A stretch of DNA of 64,000 nt from Streptomyces sp. MUM 178J (GCF_022414575.1 NZ_JADWYQ010000030.1:1-64000); one strand, 5' to 3'. Counted from the first letter of the stretch, positions 8,476-18,265 are shown. Notes: a model not told the origin generated them from the sequence alone. Program-made: numbers and translations.

Positions 8476-9366
8476 ATGCGACGCCTGTTCCCTGTGACCG
8501 ACCAGACAGCCGAGCCGTCAGCCGGCCCGACTGCCGGCCCGGCCGCCGTCCCGTCAGCCGAACGGTCGGTCCTCGTGGACCGCGAGTGGTCCCTCGACGA
8601 GCTGGCCGACGCCTATGCGTATCCCAGGGTGGGGGAGGAGGCGATCCGGGGCGGCGCCGCCGACCCCCATGCACCCGGTCCGGCCGCGGAGCCAGGGCGC
8701 CCGCGGGTCTGGCTGCGGGCCAACATGGTCTCCTCCCTGGACGGCGCCGCGCAGCACGACGGCCGCTCCCAGCCCATCTCGTCCGCCGCCGACATGCGGA
8801 TCTTCGGCGCCCTCCGGGGGCTCGCGGATGTGATCGTGGTGGGCGCGGAGACGGTACGCCAGGAGGGCTACCGGCCCGCGCGGGCGCGGGAAGCCTTTGC
8901 GGAGCGGCGGGCCGCCGCGGGGCAGACCCCCGCGCCCGCGATCGCCGTGGTCAGCGCCTCCCTGGACCTGGACTTCTCACTGCCGCTGTTCACCGAGCCC
9001 AAGACGCCGACCCTGGTGCTGACCGGCGCGGCCGCCCCCCGGGACCGGCTCCGCGCGGCCCGGGACGCGGGCGTGGAGGCGGTGATCGCCGGGGACGGGC
9101 CGGGGATCGACCCCGCACGGGCGGTGGCGGCGCTGGCCGAGCGCGGGCTGGTGCGGCTGCTCACCGAGGGCGGTCCGAGGCTGCTGGGGCAGTTCATCGC
9201 GGCGGGGGCGCTGGACGAGCTGTGTCTGACCGTGTCCCCGATGCTCACGGCCGGTGACGCCCAGCGGATCGCCGGCGGGCCTTCGCCGACGGCGCCGGAG
9301 CGTTTCGCGCTGGCCTCGGTGCTGGAGGAGGCGGGGTTCCTTTTCACCCGCTACCGTCGCATTTGA
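8476..9366 (+). CDS. RibD C-terminal domain (DHFR-like) pyrimidine reductase family protein
   Basis: This is a 296-aa protein from ATG 8476. After an Ala/Pro-rich N-terminus, residues from about 85 on match the RibD C-terminal/DHFR-like reductase fold: RVWLRANMVSSLDGAAQHDG, SSAADMRIFGALRGLADVIVVGAETVRQEGYRP, LLTEGGPRLLGQFIAAGALDELCLTVSPML. These NADPH enzymes reduce the ribosyl-aminopyrimidine in riboflavin synthesis. This is a stand-alone copy away from rib genes, so the true substrate may differ. It is divergent from zapE. Confidence 0.85.
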   Translation: MRRLFPVTDQTAEPSAGPTAGPAAVPSAERSVLVDREWSLDELADAYAYPRVGEEAIRGGAADPHAPGPAAEPGRPRVWLRANMVSSLDGAAQHDGRSQPISSAADMRIFGALRGLADVIVVGAETVRQEGYRPARAREAFAERRAAAGQTPAPAIAVVSASLDLDFSLPLFTEPKTPTLVLTGAAAPRDRLRAARDAGVEAVIAGDGPGIDPARAVAALAERGLVRLLTEGGPRLLGQFIAAGALDELCLTVSPMLTAGDAQRIAGGPSPTAPERFALASVLEEAGFLFTRYRRI

Positions 9367-9486
9367 CAATCAGCGGAATTAGTCGTTCCGGTTAGCTCCG
9401 GCCGGGCACACTTACTCTCGCAGACCCCGTGGGCGCAGACCCGTGCGGGCACGGGGAAGGATGGTTTCCGCAGAAGGGCTCCTGAC

Positions 9487-9942
9487 GTGTTCAAAAGCGT
9501 ACTGATGATCGAGAAGCCCCTGACGTCCGAAGACGTGGAATTCGTCACCACCCTGCACGGAGACGAGAAGATCTCCTTCATCGTGCTGATGCAGCCGCGC
9601 GGAGATCAGGCCGACGTACTGCTGCGCGCCATCGACGACGTGGCGCTGGGCGAGCTGAAGGAGGCCGTGCACGAGGCCGACCGGCCCGAGAAGCCCGCCG
9701 AACTCGCTCTGGAGCACTCGCTCGCCGCCCTGCGCGCCGCGGGCAGCGAGGCGGTCGGGCATGTCATCGAGGACCACCCGATGGACAGGTTGAAGGCCGT
9801 CGTCGACGAGTCCCGCGCGGACGAGGTGATCGTGCTGACCGCGCCGCACTACGTGGAGGAGTTCTTCCACCGGGACTGGGCCTCGCGCGCCCGGCACAAG
9901 GTCGGCGTCCCGGTGCTCAAGCTCTTCGCGCACAGCGAATAG
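9487..9942 (+). CDS. small conserved protein with UspA-like fold
   Basis: This is a 151-aa protein from GTG 9487. The N-terminal strand (FKSVLMIEKPL), a long acidic helix region (EAVHEADRPEKPAELALEHSLAALRAAG), VGHVIEDHPMDRLKAVVDESRADEVIVLTAPHYVEEFFHRDWASRARHKVGVPVLKLF is the alpha/beta order of universal stress proteins: a strand, a D-hinge, then a strand ending in V-P-V-L. The nucleotide-binding G-x2-G-x9-G-S signature is absent. Nothing points to a real enzymatic role. It sits just before murC on the same strand, with about 60 bp between the stop and the MurC start. Confidence 0.75.
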   Translation: MFKSVLMIEKPLTSEDVEFVTTLHGDEKISFIVLMQPRGDQADVLLRAIDDVALGELKEAVHEADRPEKPAELALEHSLAALRAAGSEAVGHVIEDHPMDRLKAVVDESRADEVIVLTAPHYVEEFFHRDWASRARHKVGVPVLKLFAHSE

Positions 9943-10004
9943 GCTGGGTGCCGGACCCTCGCCGTCCGCTGTCCGCACGCACCGTCCCCAGGGGAGACAC
10001 ACGC

Positions 10005-11414
10005 ATGGCATCCGCCGTTCCCAGCGCCGTACCCAGCGCCATGGAGCGCCCGCACTTCATCGGCATCGGCGGCGCCGGAATGTCGGGCATCGCAAAGATC
10101 CTCGCCCAGCGCGGCGCGAAGGTCGCGGGCAGCGACGCCAAGGAGTCCGGCGCCGCCGACGCCCTGCGTGCACTGGGTGCGACCGTGCACATCGGACACG
10201 CGGCCGGACACCTCGCCGACGACGCCAGCTGCGTCGTCGTCTCCAGCGCCATCCGACCGGACAACCCCGAGCTGATGCGGGCCGCGGAGCTGTCCGTCCC
10301 GGTCGTCCACCGCTCCGACGCCCTCGCGGGGCTGATGACCGGGCTGCGCTCCATCGCAGTGGCCGGCACCCACGGCAAGACCACCACCACGTCCATGCTG
10401 GCCGTCGCCCTGACCGAACTGGGCCTCGACCCCTCGTACGCCATCGGCGGCGACCTGGACGGCCCCGGGACCAACGCCCGCCACGGCGCGGGCGAGATCT
10501 TCGTCGCCGAAGCGGACGAGAGCGACCGCAGCTTCCAGAAGTACGACCCCCAGGTCGCCATCGTCCTCAACGTCGAGCTGGACCACCACGCCAACTACGC
10601 CTCGATGGACGAGATCTACGAGTCCTTCGAGACCTTCGTCGGCAAGATCGTGCCCGGCGGCGCCCTGGTGATCGCCGCGGACCAGCCGGGCGCGGCCGAA
10701 CTGACCGCCCGGGTGCGCCGCGGCCCGTCCGCGCCGAAGGTCGTCACCTACGGCGAGTCCGCCACGGCCGACGTACGCATCGACACGGTCACCCCGCGGG
10801 GGCTGACCAGCGAGGTCACCGTCCTCCTCGACGGCCGGCCGCTGACCTTCACCGTCTCCGTCCCCGGCCGCCACTACGCCCACAACGCCGTCGCCGCGCT
10901 CGCCGCCGGCGTCGCCCTCGGCATCCCCGCGCCCGAACTGGCCGCCGCGCTCGGCGCGTACACCGGAGTCAAGCGCCGCCTCCAGCTCAAGGGCGAGGCC
11001 GCGGGCGTCCAGGTCATCGACTCCTACGCCCACCACCCCACCGAGATGACCGCGGACCTCGAGGCCATGCGCGGCGCGGCGGCCGGCTCCCGGCTCCTCG
11101 TCGTCTTCCAGCCGCACCTGTTCTCCCGCACCCGGGAACTGGGCACGGAGATGGGCCAGGCGCTCGCCCTCGCCGACTCCTCCCTGGTCCTCGACATCTA
11201 TCCCGCCCGGGAGGACCCGATCCCCGGCATCACCAGCGACCTGATCGTCGACGCCGCCCGCGCGGCCGGGGCCGAGGTCGCCGCCTGCCGCGACAAGGCC
11301 GCCGCAGTCGGGGTCGTGGCGGGAATGACCCGGCCCGGCGATCTTGTTCTCACCATGGGTGCGGGCGACGTCACGGACCTCGGCCCGGCCATCCTGGCCC
11401 GTCTGTCGAACTGA
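10005..11414 (+). CDS. murC: UDP-N-acetylmuramate--L-alanine ligase
   Basis: This is a 469-aa protein from ATG 10005 with AGGGGAG upstream. It has the three Mur ligase domains: a UDP-MurNAc-binding Rossmann domain with GIGGAGMSG (20-28), an ATP domain with P-loop GTHGKTTT (121-128), AEADESDRSFQKY and NVELDHHANY, and a C-terminal domain with DSYAHHPTEM and FQPHLFSRTRE. The enzyme adds the first amino acid to UDP-MurNAc in the cytoplasm during peptidoglycan precursor synthesis. It is placed outside any division/cell-wall gene cluster here, as is also the case in S. coelicolor. The msrB gene follows 10 bp downstream and is probably cotranscribed. Confidence 0.97.
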   Translation: MASAVPSAVPSAMERPHFIGIGGAGMSGIAKILAQRGAKVAGSDAKESGAADALRALGATVHIGHAAGHLADDASCVVVSSAIRPDNPELMRAAELSVPVVHRSDALAGLMTGLRSIAVAGTHGKTTTTSMLAVALTELGLDPSYAIGGDLDGPGTNARHGAGEIFVAEADESDRSFQKYDPQVAIVLNVELDHHANYASMDEIYESFETFVGKIVPGGALVIAADQPGAAELTARVRRGPSAPKVVTYGESATADVRIDTVTPRGLTSEVTVLLDGRPLTFTVSVPGRHYAHNAVAALAAGVALGIPAPELAAALGAYTGVKRRLQLKGEAAGVQVIDSYAHHPTEMTADLEAMRGAAAGSRLLVVFQPHLFSRTRELGTEMGQALALADSSLVLDIYPAREDPIPGITSDLIVDAARAAGAEVAACRDKAAAVGVVAGMTRPGDLVLTMGAGDVTDLGPAILARLSN

Positions 11415-11424
11415 GGAGCGCACG

Positions 11425-11832
11425 ATGCCGTACGAGGTCGAGAAGCCCGACGACCAGTGGCGCGAGGAGCTCACCCCCGCCGAGTACCGGGTGCTGCGCC
11501 AGGCCGGCACCGAGCCCGCCTTCACCGGTGAGTACACGGACACCAAGACCGCGGGGGCGTACTCCTGCCGCGCCTGCGGCGCGGAGCTGTTCCGCTCCGA
11601 CGCCAAGTTCGAGTCCCACTGCGGCTGGCCGTCCTTCTACGACCCCAAGGACTCCGACGCGGTCGAACTGCTCGAGGACCGCTCCCACGGCATGGTCCGC
11701 ACCGAGGTGCGCTGCGCCCGCTGCGGCTCCCACCTCGGGCATGTCTTCGAGGGTGAGGGCTATCCGACCCCGACCGATCAGCGGTACTGCATCAACTCGG
11801 TCTCCCTGCGGCTCACCCCCGACGAGGGGTGA
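11425..11832 (+). CDS. msrB: peptide-methionine (R)-S-oxide reductase
   Basis: This is a 135-aa protein from ATG 11425 with GAGGAGCG upstream. It is a complete MsrB domain with zinc-binding pairs C48-x2-C51 and C97-x2-C100, the HCGWPSF motif (65-71), HLGHVFEGEG and the catalytic Cys in RYCINS (C122). It reduces methionine-R-sulfoxide in proteins with thioredoxin as partner. It begins 10 bp after the murC stop. Confidence 0.97.
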   Translation: MPYEVEKPDDQWREELTPAEYRVLRQAGTEPAFTGEYTDTKTAGAYSCRACGAELFRSDAKFESHCGWPSFYDPKDSDAVELLEDRSHGMVRTEVRCARCGSHLGHVFEGEGYPTPTDQRYCINSVSLRLTPDEG

Positions 11833-12023
11833 CGTCCGGCGCCTCCCGGGCCGGCCGACGGCGTGTGAACGCAACGGGGCCTCGAGGAACGCCGGGTGCG
11901 GCACATCTGGTCGCGCCCGCCTCAGGGCTTCGCCGCCCCCAGGGCTTCGCCGCCGCCGGGCGATGGGCGGGGCCGCACGCCGTCACTGCCCGGGAGCCGG
12001 CGCGCCCGTGGAAGAATGCGTCC

Positions 12024-12647
12024 GTGACACCCGCCGTCGCCTCCCCCCTCGTGGACCGTGCCCGCGCCCTTGCCGCCGACGGACGGCGGCGGCTCCTGGG
12101 CATCGCCGGAGCGCCCGGCGCGGGCAAGTCCACGCTCGCCGGCCAGATCGTCGACGCCCTGGACGGACTGGCCGCCCTCGTCCCCATGGACGGCTTCCAT
12201 CTGGCCCGGAGCGAACTGGACCGGCTCGGCAGGACGGCCCGCAAGGGCGCGCCGGACACCTTCGACGCCGCCGGCTACACCGCGCTGCTCACCCGGCTGA
12301 GAACCCCCCGGGAGCCGGCGGTCTACGCGCCCGCCTTTGACCGGGAGATCGAGGAGCCGGTCGCGGGCAGCATCCGCGTCGCGGCGGACGTTCCCCTTGT
12401 GGTGACCGAGGGCAACTACCTGCTGCACGACGAAGGCGAGTGGGCCGCCGTCCGGCCCCTGCTGGACGAGGTGTGGTTCGTCGACCTCGACGACGCCGTT
12501 CGGGTACCGCGGCTGATCCGCCGTCATATGCGTTTCGGGAAGGAGCGCTCACACGCCGAGCGCTGGGTCCGCGACTCCGACGAGCCCAACGCCCGGCTGG
12601 TGAGCCGCGGCCGTGCCCGCGCCGACCTCGTGGTGCGCCCCGGCTGA
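12024..12647 (+). CDS. nucleoside/nucleotide kinase family P-loop protein
   Basis: This is a 207-aa protein from GTG 12024 with GGAAGAA upstream. It has P-loop GAPGAGKST (29-37), VPMDGFHLARSELDRLGR (54-71), KGAPDTFDAAGY, YAPAFDREIEEPVAGSI, VVTEGNYLLHDEGEWAAVRPLLDEVWFVDLDD and RRHMRFGKERSHAERWVRDSDEPNA. This order matches the uridine kinase/pantothenate kinase-like group often annotated as nucleoside/nucleotide kinase or YggC-like. The phosphorylated substrate is unknown. The open frame extends upstream to about 11829, but that part lacks family similarity. Confidence 0.88.
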   Translation: MTPAVASPLVDRARALAADGRRRLLGIAGAPGAGKSTLAGQIVDALDGLAALVPMDGFHLARSELDRLGRTARKGAPDTFDAAGYTALLTRLRTPREPAVYAPAFDREIEEPVAGSIRVAADVPLVVTEGNYLLHDEGEWAAVRPLLDEVWFVDLDDAVRVPRLIRRHMRFGKERSHAERWVRDSDEPNARLVSRGRARADLVVRPG

Positions 12648-12712
12648 CGCATGCGCCCGACGAGTTTTCCACAGGGCTCGCGGCGTATCTGATCCGGCGG
12701 CAGCATGGAGCC

Positions 12713-13885
12713 ATGTCCACAGATCCCGCAGCCCCCGCCGCCCCCGCAGACCTCTCGGGTTCGGCGGGACCCGCCGCCCCCTTCACCGCCGACGAGTACC
12801 GCGCCCGGATGGCCCGCGCCGCGGAGTCCGCCGCCGAGGCGGGGCTCACGGGCCTGCTCATCGCTCCCGGACCCGACCTCGTCTATCTGACCGGCTACCG
12901 CCCTCCCACCGATCTCGAGCGGCTCACCCTGCTCGTCCTCGCCGCCGGACGCGACCCGGTGCTGGTGGTCCCGGCCCTGGAAGCCCCCGACGCCCACCAG
13001 GCCCCCGGCGCGGCGGCGTTCACCGTGCTCGACTGGACCGACGGAAAGGACCCCTACGCGCTCACGGCCCCGCTGCTCGCCCCCGACGGCCGCTTCGCGG
13101 TCAGCGACAACACCTGGGCGCTGCATCTGCTGGGCCTGAAGAGCAGACTGCCCGGCAGCGGGTACACGGCGCTGACCGACGCGCTTCCGATGCTTCGCGC
13201 CGTGAAGGACGCTCGGGAGGTGGAACTGCTCCGGGCGGCGGGCGCCGCCGCGGACGAGGCGTACGGCGAGATTCTGAAGGTGCGCTTCGCCGGACGGGCG
13301 GAGAGCGAGGTCGCCGCCGACCTCGCCGCCCTGCTCAAGCACTTCGGGCACTCCCAGGTCGATTTCACCATCGTCGGCTCCGGACCGAACGGCGCGAATC
13401 CCCACCACGAGGCCGGCTCCCGCACCATCGCCGACGGCGACATGGTGGTCCTCGACTTCGGCGGCCTCAAGCACGGATACGGCTCCGACACCACCCGCAC
13501 CGTGCACGTCGGCGAGCCGTCCGCCGAGGAACGGCGCGTCCATGACGTCGTACGGGAGGCGCAGCAGGCGGGGTTTGAGGCGGTGCGGCCGGGGGCGGCC
13601 TGCCAGGACGTCGACCGGGCCGCCCGCCAAGTGATCGCCGACGCCGGGTACGGCGAGTACTTCATCCACCGCACCGGCCACGGCATCGGGGTGACCACAC
13701 ATGAGCCGCCCTACCTGGTCGAGGGCGAAGACCGGCCGCTTGTCCCCGGCATGTGCTTCTCCATCGAGCCGGGCATCTATCTGCCGGGTCGCTTCGGCGT
13801 CCGCATCGAGGACATCGTCACGGTGACGGAGGAAGGCGGCCGCCGACTCAACACCACGGGGAGGGAGATGGCGATCGTGGAGTAG
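12713..13885 (+). CDS. M24 family metallopeptidase (Xaa-Pro aminopeptidase type)
   Basis: This is a 390-aa protein from ATG 12713. Residues 25-160 form a creatinase-N domain. Residues 165-390 form the pita-bread M24 domain with all five metal ligands: D248 (VVLDFGG), D259 (GSDTTRT), H323 (HRTGHGIG), E352 (SIEPGIY) and E366 (RIEDIV). The enzyme is expected to remove N-terminal residues preceding proline from peptides in the cytoplasm, using two metal ions. It is convergent with the aldo/keto reductase gene, 12 bp apart. Confidence 0.92.
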   Translation: MSTDPAAPAAPADLSGSAGPAAPFTADEYRARMARAAESAAEAGLTGLLIAPGPDLVYLTGYRPPTDLERLTLLVLAAGRDPVLVVPALEAPDAHQAPGAAAFTVLDWTDGKDPYALTAPLLAPDGRFAVSDNTWALHLLGLKSRLPGSGYTALTDALPMLRAVKDAREVELLRAAGAAADEAYGEILKVRFAGRAESEVAADLAALLKHFGHSQVDFTIVGSGPNGANPHHEAGSRTIADGDMVVLDFGGLKHGYGSDTTRTVHVGEPSAEERRVHDVVREAQQAGFEAVRPGAACQDVDRAARQVIADAGYGEYFIHRTGHGIGVTTHEPPYLVEGEDRPLVPGMCFSIEPGIYLPGRFGVRIEDIVTVTEEGGRRLNTTGREMAIVE

Positions 13886-13897
13886 CACGGACGCGGA

Positions 13898-14908
13898 TCA
13901 GGAACCGCGCGGGTCGTGGTGGCTCAGACGCGCCAGCATCTCGTACGGATAGGGCAGCGGGCGTTCGCTCGCGGCATCAAGTCCCGCCCGGTGCTCGGCC
14001 GACAGCTCCCAGCCCACCGCACCGAGGTTCTCCGTCAGCTGCTCGGCCGTGCGGGCTCCGATGATCGGGGCGGTGACCCCGGGCCGCTCCATCAGCCAGC
14101 GCAGGGCGATCTGGGAGGGAGTGCGGCCCGTCTCCTCGGCGACCTCGTACAGCGCGTCCAGGACCTGCCAGGTCTCCTCTGCGTCCCGCTCCCGCCAGCC
14201 CTCCCGTCCCGACTGCTCCTGGAAGCGGGCCTCGCGTGAACCGGCCGGCACGGAGGTCATTCCACGGCGGTACTTGCCGGTCAGCCAGCCGCCCGCGAGC
14301 GGGCTCCAGGGGATCACGGCGACGCCCTGCTCCGCGCACTGCGGCAGCAGCTCCCACTCGAGCTCGCGCCGGAGCAGGTTGTAGAGCGGCTGCAGACAGA
14401 CATACGGCTCCCAGCCGCGGGCCCGCTGGAGGTCCAGGGAGCGCTGGAGCTGAGAGGGGGTGACATTGCTCGCGCCGATATACCGGACCTTGCCGGACGC
14501 CACCAGCGTGTCCAGCGTGGCGAGAGTCTCCTCCACCGGCGTGGTGGGATCCCAGATATGGGTCTGGTACAGATCGATGTAGTCCGTACCGAGTCGTCTC
14601 AGGCTCGCTTCGACGGCGGCGAGGACATGCTTGCGGCTGAGCCCGCCGTCGTTCGGCGCATCGCCCATCCGGCCCCACACCTTGGTGGCGATGACGAGGC
14701 CGTCGCGCCTGCGGCCCTTGAGCCAGCGGCCGAGGATCTCCTCCGAGGCGCCGCCCGCGTACATGTCCGCGGTGTCGATGAAGGTGCCGCCCGCCTCGGT
14801 GAAGGCGTCCAGGACCCGATGGCCGCCCGCGTCGTCGGCGAAGGCCATGGTGCCCAGGCACAGCTCGCTGACACGCACACCGGTTCTGCCGAGATTGATC
14901 TGCTTCAT
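13898..14908 (-). CDS. aldo/keto reductase
   Basis: This is a 336-aa protein from ATG 14908. It is an (alpha/beta)8 barrel with the catalytic tetrad D45 (FIDTADMY), Y50, K76 (IATKVWG) and H117 (YQTHIWD). It also has the NADPH-binding C-terminal region ([22 protein letters not shown]). Sequence features such as [21 protein letters not shown] place it in the large actinobacterial group related to potassium-channel beta subunit-like AKRs. The substrate is unknown. It is downstream of treZ on the same strand after an 86-bp gap. Confidence 0.92.
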   Translation of the reverse strand: MKQINLGRTGVRVSELCLGTMAFADDAGGHRVLDAFTEAGGTFIDTADMYAGGASEEILGRWLKGRRRDGLVIATKVWGRMGDAPNDGGLSRKHVLAAVEASLRRLGTDYIDLYQTHIWDPTTPVEETLATLDTLVASGKVRYIGASNVTPSQLQRSLDLQRARGWEPYVCLQPLYNLLRRELEWELLPQCAEQGVAVIPWSPLAGGWLTGKYRRGMTSVPAGSREARFQEQSGREGWRERDAEETWQVLDALYEVAEETGRTPSQIALRWLMERPGVTAPIIGARTAEQLTENLGAVGWELSAEHRAGLDAASERPLPYPYEMLARLSHHDPRGS

Positions 14909-14994
14909 GGCCCCAGACCGTAGGAGGTGAAGTGCACTCGAAGGCAAGGCCGTTGCCGGCCGGTCGCCTTCCCTGTCTCAGGTCTTCGTTCGTC

Positions 14995-16785
14995 TCAGGT
15001 CTCCGCCACCACGGCGCAGGACTGCGGCGGCAGCCGCAGCACCCCGTCCGCGCCCGGCGGCACCACCGGCTCCCATGCCGCGAGGATCCGGGCCCCGCCG
15101 TTGCCGCCCCCCTCGCCGGCGCCCCGGGGCCGGGTCCCGCCGAGCGGGATCGCGGCCGGGACGTCGGCGAAGTTGAGGGCGATGCGCAGGTCGCCGCGGC
15201 GGAAGGCGAGCCAGCGCGCCTGTTCGTCGTAGGCGGTGCGGACGGCGGCCAGGTCCGGGTCGGCCAGATCGGGCTGCTCACGGCGGAGCGCGATCAGCTC
15301 ACGGTGCCAGGCCAGCAGCCGGGCGTGCCCGGGCCGCTCACGCTCGGCACGGTCGAGACAGGAGCGTTCCCGGGTGGCGGGGTCCTGCGGATCGGGGATC
15401 TCCTCGGCCGCCCAGCCGTGCGCCGCGAACTCCCTGCGTCTGCCGTCCCGTACCGCGCGCGCCAGATCCGGGTCGGTGTGATCGGTGAAGAACTGCCAGG
15501 GTGTGCGCGCCCCCCACTCCTCGCCCATGAACAGCATCGGGATGAAGGGCCCGGTCAGCACCAGCGTCGCGGCGCAGGCCAGCAGCCCGGGGGAGAGCAT
15601 GGCGGAGAGCCGGTCGCCGAGCGCCCGGTTGCCGATCTGGTCGTGGGTCTGGGCGTAGCCGAGGAAGCGGTGCGCGGGAGTGCGGACCACGTCGACCGGG
15701 CGGCCGTGCGTGCGGCCGCGGAAGGTCGAGTAGGCGCCGTCGTGGAAGAAGCAGCGGCTCAGGGTCTTGGCGAGCGCGGCCAACGGGGCGCGGGCGAAAT
15801 CCGCGTAGTAGCCGTGTGACTCCCCGGTCAGCGCCGTGTGCAGCGCATGGTGGAAGTCGTCGTTCCACTGGGCGTGCAGACCGAGGCCGCCCTCCTCGCG
15901 CGGGCGGGTCGTCCGGGGGTCGCACCGGTCCGACTCGGCGATCAGGAAGAGCGGCCGGTCCAGCTCCGCCGACAACTCGTCGACGGCGGAGGACATCTCC
16001 TCCAGAAAGGTCAGCGCGCGGCTGTCGGCGAGCGCGTGGATCGCGTCCAGCCGGAGCCCGTCGATCCGGTAGTCGCGCAGCCAGGCCAGCGCGCTGCCCA
16101 GCAGATAGGCCCGGACCTCGTCGGAGCCGGGCGCGTCGAGGTTGACTGCCGCGCCCCAGGGCGTGTGGTGGGCTTCGGTGAAGTACGGGCCGAAGGCGGG
16201 CAGATAGTTCCCGGAGGGGCCGAGGTGGTTGTGCACCACGTCCAGAACGACCCCCAGACCATGGCCATGGGCGGTGTCGACGAAGCGCTTGAGTGCCTCC
16301 GGCCCGCCGTACGGCTCGTGCACCGCCCACGGGGACACCCCTTCGTACCCCCAGCCGTGTACCCCGGGGAACGGGCAGAGGGGCATCAGCTCGACATGAG
16401 TGATGCCCAGTTCCGCGAGTTCGCCGAGGTGGTCTGCGGCCGCGTCCAGGGTGCCGGCGTGCGTCCAGGTGCCGATATGCAGCTCGTACAGCACCGAGTC
16501 CCCGGTCAGGGGCCGGCCCGCCCAGTCGCAGCGCCAGCTGTGGCCGTCCTGGTCGACCACCGCGCTGGGCCCGTCGGGACCCTCGGGCTGGCGGCGTGAG
16601 CGGGGGTCGGGCAGCACCGGCCCGCCGTCCAGACTGAAGCCGTACCGGGCCCCCGCCGCGGCCTGCGCCTGGACGTTCCACCAGCCCTCCAGGCCGCCCG
16701 TATCGCGCTCCATCGGGAGCTCGACGCCCTCCAGCCACAGCGACACCCGCTCCTCGGCCTTCGGCGCCCACACCTCGAACAGCAC
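14995..16785 (-). CDS. treZ: malto-oligosyltrehalose trehalohydrolase
   Basis: This is a GH13 enzyme of about 596 aa that releases trehalose from maltooligosyl-trehalose made by TreY. It has an N-terminal beta-sandwich (MLFEVWAPKAEERVSLW), then a catalytic barrel with VVLDVVHNHLG (180-189), nucleophile D247 in DGLRLDAIHAL, acid E284 in FLIAESDRCDP and D382 in QTHDQIGN, and a C-terminal sheet domain. I chose GTG 16785 because GAGGGG lies exactly 8 bases upstream. An upstream ATG at 16842 would add 19 residues without a ribosome site or family similarity. treY and glgX lie 4-8 kb away on the same strand, separated by three other genes. Confidence 0.95.
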   Translation of the reverse strand: MLFEVWAPKAEERVSLWLEGVELPMERDTGGLEGWWNVQAQAAAGARYGFSLDGGPVLPDPRSRRQPEGPDGPSAVVDQDGHSWRCDWAGRPLTGDSVLYELHIGTWTHAGTLDAAADHLGELAELGITHVELMPLCPFPGVHGWGYEGVSPWAVHEPYGGPEALKRFVDTAHGHGLGVVLDVVHNHLGPSGNYLPAFGPYFTEAHHTPWGAAVNLDAPGSDEVRAYLLGSALAWLRDYRIDGLRLDAIHALADSRALTFLEEMSSAVDELSAELDRPLFLIAESDRCDPRTTRPREEGGLGLHAQWNDDFHHALHTALTGESHGYYADFARAPLAALAKTLSRCFFHDGAYSTFRGRTHGRPVDVVRTPAHRFLGYAQTHDQIGNRALGDRLSAMLSPGLLACAATLVLTGPFIPMLFMGEEWGARTPWQFFTDHTDPDLARAVRDGRRREFAAHGWAAEEIPDPQDPATRERSCLDRAERERPGHARLLAWHRELIALRREQPDLADPDLAAVRTAYDEQARWLAFRRGDLRIALNFADVPAAIPLGGTRPRGAGEGGGNGGARILAAWEPVVPPGADGVLRLPPQSCAVVAET

Positions 16786-16897
16786 AGCCGGGTCCCCTCG
16801 TCGTCGAGTCTTCGGCTTCCGTCCGGCGACGGACAGCTCCATCCTGGCAAGTCCGCGGTCTTCAGGCGTGTCGTTGCGGCCATTAAGGTCACGGCCC

Positions 16898-18265
16898 ATG
16901 ACACAGCCGCCGCTTCCCGCCTTCCCGCCCGGCTTCCTCTGGGGGGCCGCCGCCTCGGCCTTCCAGACCGAGGGGGCCGCGGACGCCGATGGAAAGGGCC
17001 CCTCCGGATGGGACGCCTTCGCCGCCCGGGGCCGGATCAAGGACGGCGCCGACACCGCCCGCGCCACCGGCTTCTACGAGCGCTACCGCGAGGACGTCGC
17101 CCTCCTCGCCGGACTCGGCGCGGACGCCTTCCGTTTCTCCGTCTCCTGGCCGCGGGTGGTCCCCGGCGGCAGCGGGCCCGTCAACGCCCGCGGACTGGAC
17201 TTCTACGACCGGCTGGTCGACGAGTTGTGCGCCCATGGCATCACCCCCGCCCCCACCCTCTACCACTGGGACACCCCCCTCCCGCTGGACGAGGCGGGCG
17301 GCTGGCTGGAGCGGGACACCGCCTGCCGCTTCGCCGAGTACGCCCGGGCCGTCGCCGAGCGGCTCGCCGACCGCGTACCGATGTGGATCACCGTCAATGA
17401 ACCGGCGGAAGTCACTCTCCTGGGCTATGCGCTTGGGGAGCACGCCCCCGGGCGGCAACTGCTCTTCGACGCCCTGCCCGCAGCCCACCACCAGCTCCTG
17501 GCGCACGGCCTCGCCGTACAGGCGCTGCGCGCCGCCGGGGCGCACGACATCGGCCTCGCCGTCTCCCACTCACCCGTGTGGACCGCGGGCGAGGGCGAGG
17601 AGGACCGGTCGGGCGCCCGGCTCTACGACACGATTGCCAACTGGATGTACGCAGACCCCCTGCTCACCGGCCGCTACCCGGACGAGAACCTCGCCGCCCT
17701 GCTGCCCGGCCCTGTCGCCGACGACCTCGCCGTGATCGCGACCCCGCTGGACTGGTACGGGGTGAACTACTACCACCCCATGCTCGTCGGCGGCCCGTCC
17801 CGGCACGCCCTCGGAGCGTTCGCCGGAGTCGGCATGCCCCCGGAGCTCCCCTTCGGGCTGCGGGAGATCGAGACCGGGGAACGCACCGACTTCGGGTGGC
17901 CGGTGGTCCCGGACGGGCTGCGCGAACTGCTTGTCTCCCTGAAGGAACGCTTCGGCGAACGGCTGCCGCCGCTGTTCGTCACCGAGAACGGCTGCTCGTA
18001 CGACGGCCTCGACGACCGGCGTCGCATCGCCTTCCTTGACGCCCATCTGCGCGCGCTCCACCAGGCGATCGAGGAGGGCGTCGACGTGCGGGGCTACTTC
18101 ACCTGGTCGCTCACCGACAACATCGAGTGGGCGGAGGGCGCCTCCCAGCGCTTCGGCCTGGTGCACATCGACTACGAGACGCTGACGCGCACGCCCAAGG
18201 CCTCGTACCGCTGGTACCGGGACGTCATCAGGGAACAGAAGTCCCCACGGCCGTCACGGCACTGA
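16898..18265 (+). CDS. GH1 beta-glucosidase
   Basis: This is a 455-aa protein from ATG 16898. It is a full family 1 glycosidase with FPPGFLWGAAASAFQTEGA at the N-terminus, catalytic acid/base E168 (WITVNEPAE), NYYHPM, nucleophile E363 (FVTENGCSYDG), and aglycone/glucose-site segments YFTWSLTDNIEWAEGASQRFGL. With no signal peptide it should act in the cytoplasm on imported beta-glucosides such as cellobiose or aryl glucosides. The convergent MFS gene overlaps its last 12 bp and is a plausible uptake partner, though it is not in the same operon. It is divergent from treZ. Confidence 0.94.
   Translation: MTQPPLPAFPPGFLWGAAASAFQTEGAADADGKGPSGWDAFAARGRIKDGADTARATGFYERYREDVALLAGLGADAFRFSVSWPRVVPGGSGPVNARGLDFYDRLVDELCAHGITPAPTLYHWDTPLPLDEAGGWLERDTACRFAEYARAVAERLADRVPMWITVNEPAEVTLLGYALGEHAPGRQLLFDALPAAHHQLLAHGLAVQALRAAGAHDIGLAVSHSPVWTAGEGEEDRSGARLYDTIANWMYADPLLTGRYPDENLAALLPGPVADDLAVIATPLDWYGVNYYHPMLVGGPSRHALGAFAGVGMPPELPFGLREIETGERTDFGWPVVPDGLRELLVSLKERFGERLPPLFVTENGCSYDGLDDRRRIAFLDAHLRALHQAIEEGVDVRGYFTWSLTDNIEWAEGASQRFGLVHIDYETLTRTPKASYRWYRDVIREQKSPRPSRH

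Noticed and set aside
16786..16842. ATG 16842 as the treZ start
   Set aside because: It has no ribosome site and adds 19 Arg-rich residues before the conserved LFEVWAP; GTG 16785 has GAGGGG at 8 bases.
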